Part shown: positions 8,436 to 15,646 of the stretch, piece after piece
How the letters are laid out: every line of letters starts with the position of its first letter
Position numbering within the stretch: position 1 is the stretch's first letter
NCBI GenBank assembly: GCA_964648365.1
Contig: CAZYLK010000028.1
Location: 1-43,339 of the forward strand
DNA length: 43,339 nt
Direction: 5' to 3'
DNA from: SURF-32 sp964648365
GTDB taxonomy: Bacteria; Planctomycetota; Phycisphaerae; UBA1845
Translations under genes and position numbers: made by a program
The notes under the pieces: generated by a model
Databases searched by the model: none
What the model saw: only the letters and a program-made list of their open reading frames with translations
What the model was told of the DNA's origin: nothing

Positions 8436-9053
8436 ATGAAAACGTGGCATTTCGCCGTTGGACTCTCTGCCGTGACTCTGCTCGCGTTCAACGTCGGGCT
8501 CGCACCGACGCCGGCGCCGGCCCCGACACCATTCGCGGGCATGGCCGACGAGTACCAGATCGACACGACGCATTCGAAGGCGCTGTTTCGCGTGCTGCAC
8601 AACGGCGTCGCTCCGTTCTACGGTCGATTCAACGACGTAAGCGGCACGATTTCGTTCGACGGCAGTAGCGCCGATTCGCTGAGCCTGAACGTGACGGTCA
8701 AGGTCGAGAGCGTGGACACCGGCAACGACAAGCTCGACGGTCACCTGAAAAGCCCCGACTTCTTCAACGCCCGCGAGAACCCGACGCTGACCTTCAAGAG
8801 CAGTTCGGTCAAACCGGCCGGCGACGGATCCTTCGCCGTAACCGGCGAACTGACCATCCACGGCGTCACCAAGACCGTGACGGTCGAAGTGGAGAACACC
8901 GGCATGGCGGAATCAGGCCGGGGCAAGCGCTGCGGCTTCGAGACGATCTTCGAGATCAAGCGCAGCGACTACGGCATGAGCTACGGACTGGACCGCGGCA
9001 TGCTCGGCGATGACATCCGCGTGATCGTCGGCCTGGAGGCCGCTCAGGGCTGA
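8436..9053 (+). CDS. YceI-family periplasmic lipid-binding protein
   Basis: This 205-residue protein has a signal peptide (MKTWHFAVGLSAVTLLAFNV) and a Pro/Ala linker, then a YceI domain opening with YQIDTTHSKALFRVLH. Further family motifs are FNDVSGTISFD, the HLKSPDFFNARENP segment and the GELTIHGVTKTV strand. YceI proteins are lipocalin-like barrels that bind isoprenoid or other amphiphilic molecules in the periplasm; the ligand here is unknown. The start is fixed by AGGAGA eight bases upstream of ATG 8436. The biotin ligase gene begins seven bases after its stop, so the two are probably co-transcribed. Confidence 0.92.
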   Translation: MKTWHFAVGLSAVTLLAFNVGLAPTPAPAPTPFAGMADEYQIDTTHSKALFRVLHNGVAPFYGRFNDVSGTISFDGSSADSLSLNVTVKVESVDTGNDKLDGHLKSPDFFNARENPTLTFKSSSVKPAGDGSFAVTGELTIHGVTKTVTVEVENTGMAESGRGKRCGFETIFEIKRSDYGMSYGLDRGMLGDDIRVIVGLEAAQG

Positions 9054-9060
9054 CGCCCGT

Positions 9061-9678
9061 ATGACGGTTCTGCGCCTTGAGTCGGTAACATCAACCAACG
9101 ACCACGCCCGCGCGCTGCTGCACGCTGGAAGGCTGCCGCAGCGCGCGGTGATCGTGGCCCGCGAGCAGACGGACGGGCGCGGCACGGGTGACCGCTGCTG
9201 GCGCTCGCCGCGCGACGCGGGCATTTACATGACCGTCGTCGACGCCGGCGCCGACCTTCCGCCGCCGGCTACGACGGCGTACACCCGCGCGGCCGGGGTG
9301 GCCTGCGTGGAGGCCGTCCGGCAGGTCACCGGAATTAACCTGACCATCAAGCCCATCAACGATCTGTTCTGCGGTGCAGGCAAGGTCGGCGGCATCCTGA
9401 CCGAAGGCATCTTTCGAGACGGTCGTCTGACGGCTGTACTCGTCGGCATCGGGATCAACACGCGACCCGCCAACCGATCGCTCCCGCCATCGGCCCCCCC
9501 CGCCCTCTCGCTGGCCGAGCTTGCCCGCAATCCTTCGGATAAGGGGATCGACCACGCGGCGCTGATCAATGCCATCGCGGCGCGATGTTTCGCCTGGCAT
9601 GACGTGCTGGCACGCGGCGGCGATGCGCAGGTTGAAGCCGCCTGGCAGGCGTGCATTCAGACGGTGACGAGCAGTTGA
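9061..9678 (+). CDS. birA: Biotin--[acetyl-CoA-carboxylase] ligase, catalytic domain only, atypical active-site loop
   Basis: This 205-residue protein attaches biotin to the AccB lysine through biotinoyl-AMP. The N-terminal S-V-T-S-T-N-D and V-A-R-E-Q-T-D-G-R-G motifs and the GAGKVGGILTE segment (Lys108) are typical. There is no DNA-binding domain, so it is a class I ligase, not a repressor. Two conserved motifs deviate. The adenylate-binding loop, GRGRRGR in E. coli, reads GRGTGDR here (39-45), replacing the Arg equivalent to E. coli R118. The KWPND motif reads KPIND (97-101). The C-terminal domain is very short. Residues needed for fold and catalysis otherwise look intact. It lies seven bases after the YceI gene with only a weak ribosome binding site. 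Confidence 0.87.
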   Translation: MTVLRLESVTSTNDHARALLHAGRLPQRAVIVAREQTDGRGTGDRCWRSPRDAGIYMTVVDAGADLPPPATTAYTRAAGVACVEAVRQVTGINLTIKPINDLFCGAGKVGGILTEGIFRDGRLTAVLVGIGINTRPANRSLPPSAPPALSLAELARNPSDKGIDHAALINAIAARCFAWHDVLARGGDAQVEAAWQACIQTVTSS

Positions 9679-9723
9679 TAGAGACGGGGCATCGCAGTGG
9701 AAGTTACTCTTGAAGTCGACCGG

Positions 9724-10224
9724 CTATGGTCCCCCGTAGCGGTCCAGAATGCGACGCAAACCGTCTGGAATGGAACCAGCCTCGCAGCGAATCACAGCGC
9801 CTACGCGATACCAATGCGGCCCTCCCTCCAGCGCCTCGACCGTATGGGCAATGGCCTCTTCGCTCCACATCTTGCTGATCCACTTTCCGCTGGCGACCTG
9901 CACGGCGACGTGCTCCGGGCAGTCATCCGGCGGTCCGATGAAGATCGCGATCCTTACAAAGCCGGGCTCTCGCTCGAGCCCATCGCACGGGATGAATCCG
10001 TATGCCTGGTACATCCTCAGAAAGGACTCAAGGGTCTCCTGGCCGGCGTCAGATTCCGTGGGCCAGTAGGTGTCCGACCGGGAGCCATCAATGGGAGGCC
10101 ACCAGTATCGCGTCTCATCTCCCAGCGAGAACGCGACGCAATTGTAGCTGGCGCTCGCCTCGCTGGTTTTGACGTAGCCCGTCTCAACCAGTCTTGGAAA
10201 GGCTCGCTCCACGCGGTCCAGCAT
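9724..10224 (-). CDS. Conserved hypothetical protein, DUF7689-like
   Basis: A 166-residue soluble protein with a hydrophilic, Trp- and Cys-containing pattern: YNCVAFSLGDETRYWWPP near residue 30, and HVAVQVASGKWISKMW about residue 115. The N-C-V-A-F-A/S-L-G-D and WW-P pattern matches, from memory, a domain of unknown function (DUF7689) often seen in small stand-alone proteins. The conserved Asn-Cys and His suggest a papain-like arrangement, but no function is established. Its start overlaps the end of the upstream 153-residue gene by 41 bases, so the two are likely translated together. It ends 45 bases from the convergent biotin ligase gene. Confidence 0.7.
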   Translation of the reverse strand: MLDRVERAFPRLVETGYVKTSEASASYNCVAFSLGDETRYWWPPIDGSRSDTYWPTESDAGQETLESFLRMYQAYGFIPCDGLEREPGFVRIAIFIGPPDDCPEHVAVQVASGKWISKMWSEEAIAHTVEALEGGPHWYRVGAVIRCEAGSIPDGLRRILDRYGGP

Positions 10225-10645
10225 CGATGTACCCTTGGGCGGCGCCCCAACTCAGCCAGTCGTCGGCCATCGCGGCCACGTCACCGGCATGCTCCGCAGG
10301 CACAGGGTCTTCCCCGGTAATCGCTCGCAGCGCCCAGAACCACTGATCCGGCTCGCGCCGGAGTTCAGCCAGGATCAACGGCACCGCGGCCGGCCCCATC
10401 CCGATGATCTGTTGATAGGCCGGCTGCAAGACGAGCTTGCTGAAGCTCGACGATGGGCCGCGCTGCCGGCGCCACGCCTCGGCCAGAGTGGAGAATCGCA
10501 TTTGACATGACTGGCCGGATGCGTCCGGTTCAATGGCAACATCGGCGCGAGTGAGCCCGTCATGATCCCCGCTGGTCCGACGGTGCTTGTCGTCACCCAG
10601 TGCGGCGCAGAAGTTTCGTAGGATGCCGAACAGACTGGTTCGCAT
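10184..10645 (-). CDS. Conserved hypothetical protein, HEAT-like, paired with the downstream gene
   Basis: This 153-residue protein has a conserved core: F-S-T-L-A-E-A-W, then YQQIIGMGPAAVPLILAEL, WFWALRAITGEDPV and a closing D-W-L-S-W motif. The pattern is known from small bacterial proteins without assigned function; the IIxMGxxAVPLIL helix pair resembles a HEAT-type repeat. Residues 1-48 are less protein-like, so translation may really begin at the ATG at 10501 (MRFSTLAEAW). No good ribosome binding site marks either start. A promoter-like pair lies at 10751-10778. It overlaps the next gene by 41 bases in another frame. Confidence 0.65.
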   Translation of the reverse strand: MRTSLFGILRNFCAALGDDKHRRTSGDHDGLTRADVAIEPDASGQSCQMRFSTLAEAWRRQRGPSSSFSKLVLQPAYQQIIGMGPAAVPLILAELRREPDQWFWALRAITGEDPVPAEHAGDVAAMADDWLSWGAAQGYIDAGPRGASLSKTG

Positions 10646-10750
10646 GACAGCACTGCGGATATTGAGTTATCGGTACGCCGAACTCCAGGCACAAGTCGAC
10701 AGCCCGTTCCACCATCCTCACGGTGCGAGGCAACGCAAGGCTCCCATTCC

Positions 10751-10778
10751 ATTCTAGCCCTCGTTCGCCGGGTGGCAA
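10751..10778 (-). promoter_or_regulatory. Candidate sigma70-type promoter for the 10645-9724 gene pair
   Basis: On the reverse strand TTGCCA (10778-10773) is followed after 16 bases by TAGAAT (10756-10751); each box matches consensus at five of six positions. Transcription would start near 10744, about 100 bases before the first start codon at 10645. Confidence 0.5.
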
Positions 10779-10812
10779 ACCGGTGTGATCGCGCCGCGCA
10801 CTCGCCGTCGAC

Positions 10813-12534
10813 TCATCCCTCGCCGCGCAGCGCATGCCTTCTCATCGACATGCTGCCGGTCATAACGCGGACGTCGCGGACGCCGTGTTGCATGAGGATT
10901 CGTGCCGCATTATAGGCGCGCAGGCCGCTGTGGCAGACGGTCACGGTCGGCTTCGCGGCGTCGATCTCGCCGATCCGCTCGCGCAGGTCGTCGATGGGGA
11001 CGTGGAGCGCGCCGGGCAGCGGGTTTCGCTCGACCTCCGCGTCCGTGCGAACGTCGACGACCTGCAAGCCTTCCAACTCAGCATCCGGCTGAACGAATGA
11101 CGCGAGGCCGTCGAGTTCGTTGCAGGCGGTGAACGCAGCCATGTGAACCGGATCCTTGGCGCTGCCGTACGGCGGTGCGTAGGCGAGGTCGAGGCCGGCC
11201 AGATCGCGAACGGTCGCCCGGAAGTGCATGGCGGTGGCGATCACGTCGATACGCTTGTCCACGCCTGCCCCGCCGACGGCCTGAGCACCCAGCACGCGAC
11301 CCGAGTCCGGCTCGTAGATCAGCTTCAGGAACATCGGCTCGGCGCCGGGGAAATACCCGGCGTGGTGCCCCGCGGAGACGACCACCGATCGGGCGGTTTG
11401 ATTCAGCCGGGGGGCGAGTTTGACGCTCAATCCCGTCGCGGCCGCGGTCTGGTCGAACACGCGGACGATCGCCGTGCCGACCACGGGCGACATGCCCAGG
11501 GCCGCGTCGGTGGCCGCGTGCTGTCCGGCGATGCGACCCGCGCGGTTGGCGGGGCCGGCCAACGCGATGCGCATCGGTGTTCCCGTGATTCCGTGAATGT
11601 ACTCCACCGCATCGCCGACGGCGTACACGTTCGGATCACTCGTGCGCCCGTGTTGGTCGATGGTGATGCCGCCCATCTTGCCCAGCGCCAGCCCTGCCGC
11701 GGATGCAAGTTCGGTATTCGGCCGCACGCCGATCCCGAGGATGACCATGTCCGCATCGATCGTCGCGCCGCTGGAAAGCGTGACGCCCGTCGCCAGGGAA
11801 CGGCCCATGGACCCGGATGACCCAGCCGGCGCGAGTCGCAGTCCTTCGATCCCATCGCCCAGGTGCAGATCGACGTCATGCCGCTTCAATTCCGCTTCGA
11901 TGATGTGCGCCATCTCCGGATCGAGCGGCGGCAGCACCTGCGGCATCAACTCGACCAGCGATGTTCTGATCCCGAGACGGGCGAGTTGCTCGACCATTTC
12001 CAGGCCGATGAACCCTGCGCCGACGACGACGGCCCGCCGCTCTGCGCGACCGGCCCCGCCAGGGGCGGCCAGCGCCCGTGCTGCCTCGCGGATGCGATCC
12101 ATGTCCGCCAGGTTGCGCAGCGTAAAGACGTTGCTCGCATCCAGTCCAGCGATCGGCGGGCGGATGGGCGCGGCGCCGGTGGCCAGGATCAGTCGGTCGT
12201 AGGGTTGTTCGAGGGATTCCTCGGAGCCGCCGCGCCTGAATCGAACGACCCGTCGCTGCCGGTCGATTGCCGTCACTTCATGCCCGGTGCGCACGTCGAT
12301 CTTGAAGCGGCGGCGGAGCAACTCGGGCGTCGCGACCAGCAGCTTGTCGCGATCGCGGATTTCCCCGCCGATGAAGTAGGGCATGCCGCAGTTGGCGAAC
12401 GAGACGTGCTCGTCCTTTTCGAACAGGATGATCCGCGCGTGCTCGTTGCACCTCCGCGCGCGGGTGGCCGCACTGGCGCCCCCCGCCACGCCTCCGACGA
12501 TGACGATGGTTCGGGTATCTGCCTGATTCGGCAT
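10813..12534 (-). CDS. CoA-disulfide reductase-like FAD/NAD(P)H oxidoreductase fused to a rhodanese domain
   Basis: This 573-residue flavoprotein starts with the FAD-binding V-I-V-G-G-V-A-G-G-A motif. The redox cysteine is Cys49 in VSFANCGMPYFIGG, the single-cysteine arrangement of CoA-disulfide reductases and NADH peroxidase-type enzymes. A second dinucleotide fold (VVVGAGFIGLEMVEQLARLG, about 165) binds NAD(P)H. A dimerisation domain follows, then a rhodanese domain (about 470-573) with active-site Cys534 in C-H-S-G-L-R-A. Such fusions reduce CoA disulfide, CoA persulfide or polysulfide; the substrate here is not shown. The start at 12534 is chosen for GGAGGTG six bases upstream. The last rhodanese strand is shortened and ends in a basic tail. 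Confidence 0.92.
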   Translation of the reverse strand: MPNQADTRTIVIVGGVAGGASAATRARRCNEHARIILFEKDEHVSFANCGMPYFIGGEIRDRDKLLVATPELLRRRFKIDVRTGHEVTAIDRQRRVVRFRRGGSEESLEQPYDRLILATGAAPIRPPIAGLDASNVFTLRNLADMDRIREAARALAAPGGAGRAERRAVVVGAGFIGLEMVEQLARLGIRTSLVELMPQVLPPLDPEMAHIIEAELKRHDVDLHLGDGIEGLRLAPAGSSGSMGRSLATGVTLSSGATIDADMVILGIGVRPNTELASAAGLALGKMGGITIDQHGRTSDPNVYAVGDAVEYIHGITGTPMRIALAGPANRAGRIAGQHAATDAALGMSPVVGTAIVRVFDQTAAATGLSVKLAPRLNQTARSVVVSAGHHAGYFPGAEPMFLKLIYEPDSGRVLGAQAVGGAGVDKRIDVIATAMHFRATVRDLAGLDLAYAPPYGSAKDPVHMAAFTACNELDGLASFVQPDAELEGLQVVDVRTDAEVERNPLPGALHVPIDDLRERIGEIDAAKPTVTVCHSGLRAYNAARILMQHGVRDVRVMTGSMSMRRHALRGEG

Positions 12535-12719
12535 GTGGCACCTCCAACACGTACTGTATTGCAAGATTCGTGCCGGAGGATGCGGGTAGCACGCGCAGCC
12601 CCACTAAAATGAGGTTGTGAGCGGCCACTGAAGAACGGGCCGCCCCTCTAGCGGAATGGATTGGCCGAACGACGACTACAGGTGCCGGAATTCTGCCAAC
12701 TGAGCCACTGAAGCGGGAG

Positions 12720-13199
12720 TCACGCTTCCGTCGCGGGATTCGTCCGCCGGATGGCCGCCCGACGCGTTCTCGTCGTGCGACGGGGATTTCCGACAGGCTT
12801 TCTCATCACGTACAGCACCGCATGCTCGATTTCCGTGCCGAAAACACTGCACTGAATCAATTCGGCCTGCTTGCCTGGCTGAACATCGAAGGCTCGGCTC
12901 AACCGGTCGTACAGCGGATCCTCCGTGGACAATACGTCCACGTGCCGGATACGCGTGGAAAACTCACGGGGAATAATCCCCTTCATGGCATGCACGACCG
13001 CGGAAATCCCCGTCATTCGACGCTTGACGAGGCCGGGAGAGCCGACAAGGAATACCCACTCATCGGACGGACGATCTGGCAAGTGCGCCAGCATCGCCGC
13101 GTAGAGCGGGCCGTAGACGTCCTCCAACCGCAGAACGACTCGCCCGACGGCCTCAAGAAACGGATCGGCTGGGGTCTCTATGGATTCGACTTCAGCCAA
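12720..13199 (-). CDS. Unknown protein, partner of the overlapping HEPN gene
   Basis: From a TTG at 13199 this encodes 159 residues; GGGAG lies eight bases upstream. An in-frame ATG at 13280 would add 27 residues that overlap the HEPN gene more deeply and look unprotein-like. The body is amphipathic (PFLEAVGRVVLRLEDVYGPL, EWVFLVGSPGLVKRRM, FSTRIRHVDVLSTEDPLYDR) and the tail is strongly basic (RRTTRTRRAAIRRT). I do not recognise the family. HEPN genes commonly sit with a minimal nucleotidyltransferase, but the G-S-x-A-x-G-x-x-S-D-x-D motif of that family is absent. The 22-base overlap with the HEPN gene suggests translational coupling and a shared role. Confidence 0.65.
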   Translation of the reverse strand: MAEVESIETPADPFLEAVGRVVLRLEDVYGPLYAAMLAHLPDRPSDEWVFLVGSPGLVKRRMTGISAVVHAMKGIIPREFSTRIRHVDVLSTEDPLYDRLSRAFDVQPGKQAELIQCSVFGTEIEHAVLYVMRKPVGNPRRTTRTRRAAIRRTNPATEA

Positions 13200-13600
13200 G
13201 GCAGTATCTCCCTGCTCAACACCCGTATCATATCGTCCGCATCCTCCTTTTTCACGCTTCGCGGAGGGCGATATCTCCACCCAGGCTCCCAGTTCGATAC
13301 GACAGACCAGTTCTTGAGGTGCTTTTCGGGGGACAAGTCCTCGCTCAGCCCGGCCAAGAGCAGAAGTTCATCGAACGCGTGTGTCTTGAACCGTCCCTGG
13401 AGCTTGGACTGCGGATACTCCCGAACCCGCAGGCGCTTGCAGATGCACGCCTTGAGAGCGTTTTCCAGAGCGTACCCACAGAGGTAGGCTGCCGCGTCGT
13501 ATCGCTTCGATCGGAAGAGACACCGCGCATCCTTGAGCCGCTCGTCGGCGAGCTTCCACAGCGTCGAAATACTGGGTGCGTCTGACGTTGACGGCGTCAA
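13178..13600 (-). CDS. HEPN-domain protein
   Basis: This 140-residue all-helical protein shows the HEPN pattern: LADERLKDARCLFRSKRYDAA near residue 18, then A-Y-L-C-G-Y-A-L-E-N-A-L-K-A, and T-H-A-F-D-E-L-L-L-L. HEPN proteins are often RNA-targeting toxins or nucleotide-binding partners of nucleotidyltransferases. The usual R-x4-6-H ribonuclease motif is not clear; the nearest match is R-F-K-T-H, one residue too short. The start codon is TTG at 13600, which overlaps the hutU stop (TTGA), with GAGG upstream. It overlaps the downstream unknown gene by 22 bases. It therefore sits inside a translationally linked chain: hutU, HEPN, unknown partner. Confidence 0.78.
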   Translation of the reverse strand: MTPSTSDAPSISTLWKLADERLKDARCLFRSKRYDAAAYLCGYALENALKACICKRLRVREYPQSKLQGRFKTHAFDELLLLAGLSEDLSPEKHLKNWSVVSNWEPGWRYRPPRSVKKEDADDMIRVLSREILPWLKSNP

Positions 13601-15462
13601 TTCGGAATCCTCACCCCCCGCTTCTTCGCCACCTCCGCCGCCTCGTCATACCCCGCGTCCGCATGACGCATGACACCCGTAGCGGGGTCGGCGGTCAGCA
13701 CCCGCTTGAGCCGGGCGGCCGCTTCGGGCGTGCCGTCGGCGACGATGACCTGGCCGGCGTGGATGGAGTAGCCGATGCCCACGCCGCCGCCGTGGTGGAC
13801 GCTGACCCAGGTCGCGCCGCACGCGGTGTTGACCATCGCGTTGAGGATCGGCCAGTCGGCAATCGCATCCGACCCGTCCTTCATCGCCTCGGTCTCGCGG
13901 TTCGGGCTGGCGACGCTGCCGCAGTCGAGATGATCGCGCCCGATGACGATCGGGGCCGAGATATCACCCTTCGCGACCAGGTCGTTGAAGACGAGTCCCA
14001 TCTTCGCCCGCTCGCCGTAGCCCAGCCAGCAGATCCGCGCCGGCAGACCCTGGAAGGCGACCTTTTCACCCGCTTTGCGGATCCATCGGCAAAGGTGCTC
14101 GTCCTTGGGGAACGTCTCAAGCACAGCTTGATCGGTTCGGGCGATGTCTTTCGGATCGCCCGACAGCGCGACCCAGCGGAACGGGCCCTTGCCTTCGCAG
14201 AACAGCGGGCGGATGTACTCCGGCACGAAACCCGGAATCCGGAACGGGTCGAAATTGGTCGGCGCGGTCGCAGCCGTCTTCCTGCCCTTGGCGACCTGGC
14301 GAGAGTTGCCCGTCCTGGCCTTCCCGGATACCGGCGGCGACCACGACGCCCAGCCTTTTTCCACCGCCTCCTTCGCGTGGCCGCGGATGTTGTTGCCGTA
14401 GTCGAAGGTGATCGCCCCGCGCCACTGGAGTTCCAGCATACTCGCGACGTGATCCGCCATCGTCCGCATCGACTCGCGGACATAGCGATCGGGATCGCCC
14501 TTGCGAAGCTCCAACGCGGCCCCCAGCGTCATCCCACTCGGCACGTAGCCTTCGAGCGGGTCGTGAGCGGAGGTCTGGTCGGTCAGCACGTCCGGCGTGA
14601 TGTCGCGGCGGACCAGTTCCGCCAGCAGGTCGGCCGCGTTCATCAGCACGCCGACGGACAGCGGTTCGCCCGCCGCCCTGGCCGCATGGGCCCAGCCCAG
14701 CGCCTCGTCCAAGTCGGCGGTCCATTTGTCCAGGTAGCGGTCGTGGATGCGTTTTTCGATGCGCGCCTGATCGACCTCGGCACACAGGCACACGCCATCG
14801 TTGAGCGTCACCGCAAGCGGCTGAGCGCCGCCCATGCCGCCCAGCCCGGCCGTAACGGTCAGCGTGCCGCGCAGCGTCCCGCACCCGCTTCCGCCTTCGC
14901 CTCCGCTGAAATGCTTGCGCGCCAAGGCCCCCAGCGTCTCGTACGTCCCCTGCAGGATGCCCTGCGTGCCGATGTAGATCCAGCTCCCGGCGGTCATCTG
15001 GCCGAACATGGTCAGGCCGAGGCCCTCCAGCCGGCGGAATTCGTCCCATGTCGCCCAGCGCGGGACAAGCATCGAGTTGCTGATCAGCACCCGCGGGGCA
15101 TCCGGATGGGTGGTGACGACGCCGACGGCCCGGCCGGACTGCACCAGCAGCGTTTCGTCGTTTTCGAGTTTTTTCAGCGCCTTGATGATGCGGTCGAAAT
15201 CAGGCCAGGTCCGCGCCGCCCGGCCGCTTCCGCCGTAGATAATCAACTCGGCCGGGGACTCCGCCACCTCGGCGTCCAAGTTGTTCGTCAGCATCCGCAT
15301 GGCCGCTTCCTGCTGCCAGCCCTTGCAGGTGAGTTTCGACCCGCGCGGGGCGCGGATGCGGCGGGATGGGTCATTGCGGGGGCTGGCGTCTGCCGCGGCC
15401 GCGGCCGGAGCAGGGGCCGGTTTGGTTGATTTTTGCTTTTTCGGGGTAGCGGTGGTGCTCAT
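13597..15462 (-). CDS. hutU: Urocanate hydratase
   Basis: This 621-residue NAD-dependent enzyme converts urocanate to imidazolone propionate, the second step of histidine breakdown. Family motifs include GSGRAARTWPDFDRI, GQMTAGSWIYIGTQGI, the NAD loop TAGLGGMGGAQPL and S-A-P-I-V-I-G-R-D-H. The Cys in PARICWLGYGER probably corresponds to the active-site Cys410 of the Pseudomonas enzyme. It is about 60 residues longer than usual. There is a Lys/Pro/Ala-rich N-terminal extension of about 45 residues and an extra basic loop around the SGKARTGNSRQ segment. GGAG precedes the ATG at 15462. No other hut gene is in the window. It overlaps the HEPN gene by four bases. Confidence 0.95.
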   Translation of the reverse strand: MSTTATPKKQKSTKPAPAPAAAAADASPRNDPSRRIRAPRGSKLTCKGWQQEAAMRMLTNNLDAEVAESPAELIIYGGSGRAARTWPDFDRIIKALKKLENDETLLVQSGRAVGVVTTHPDAPRVLISNSMLVPRWATWDEFRRLEGLGLTMFGQMTAGSWIYIGTQGILQGTYETLGALARKHFSGGEGGSGCGTLRGTLTVTAGLGGMGGAQPLAVTLNDGVCLCAEVDQARIEKRIHDRYLDKWTADLDEALGWAHAARAAGEPLSVGVLMNAADLLAELVRRDITPDVLTDQTSAHDPLEGYVPSGMTLGAALELRKGDPDRYVRESMRTMADHVASMLELQWRGAITFDYGNNIRGHAKEAVEKGWASWSPPVSGKARTGNSRQVAKGRKTAATAPTNFDPFRIPGFVPEYIRPLFCEGKGPFRWVALSGDPKDIARTDQAVLETFPKDEHLCRWIRKAGEKVAFQGLPARICWLGYGERAKMGLVFNDLVAKGDISAPIVIGRDHLDCGSVASPNRETEAMKDGSDAIADWPILNAMVNTACGATWVSVHHGGGVGIGYSIHAGQVIVADGTPEAAARLKRVLTADPATGVMRHADAGYDEAAEVAKKRGVRIPN

Positions 15463-15490
15463 GGCGGGACTCCATCAGGGGACAGAGTTT

Positions 15491-15519
15491 ACGATAGGAC
15501 ACGGCGCCCCTGACGGCAA
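15491..15519 (-). promoter_or_regulatory. Candidate sigma70-type promoter for hutU
   Basis: On the reverse strand TTGCCG (15519-15514) and TATCGT (15496-15491) are separated by 17 bases; each matches consensus at four of six positions. The start point would be near 15484, giving a leader of about 22 bases that contains the hutU ribosome binding site. Confidence 0.4.
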
Positions 15520-15646
15520 CTCCAGCGGCCGTGGCCCGCGAGCCTGCCGGCCCCTTCGCGGATGCCGGCCGCGGCAAGCCCGCCCGCCCGTCACTCACGC
15601 AAGCCTTCGGTTCGCCTTGTCGCCGCCTCTCGCAGCGGCCTGCCAC

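Noticed and set aside
13576..15429. A 617-codon plus-strand frame
   Set aside because: It is the shadow of hutU, whose motifs are unmistakable on the minus strand.
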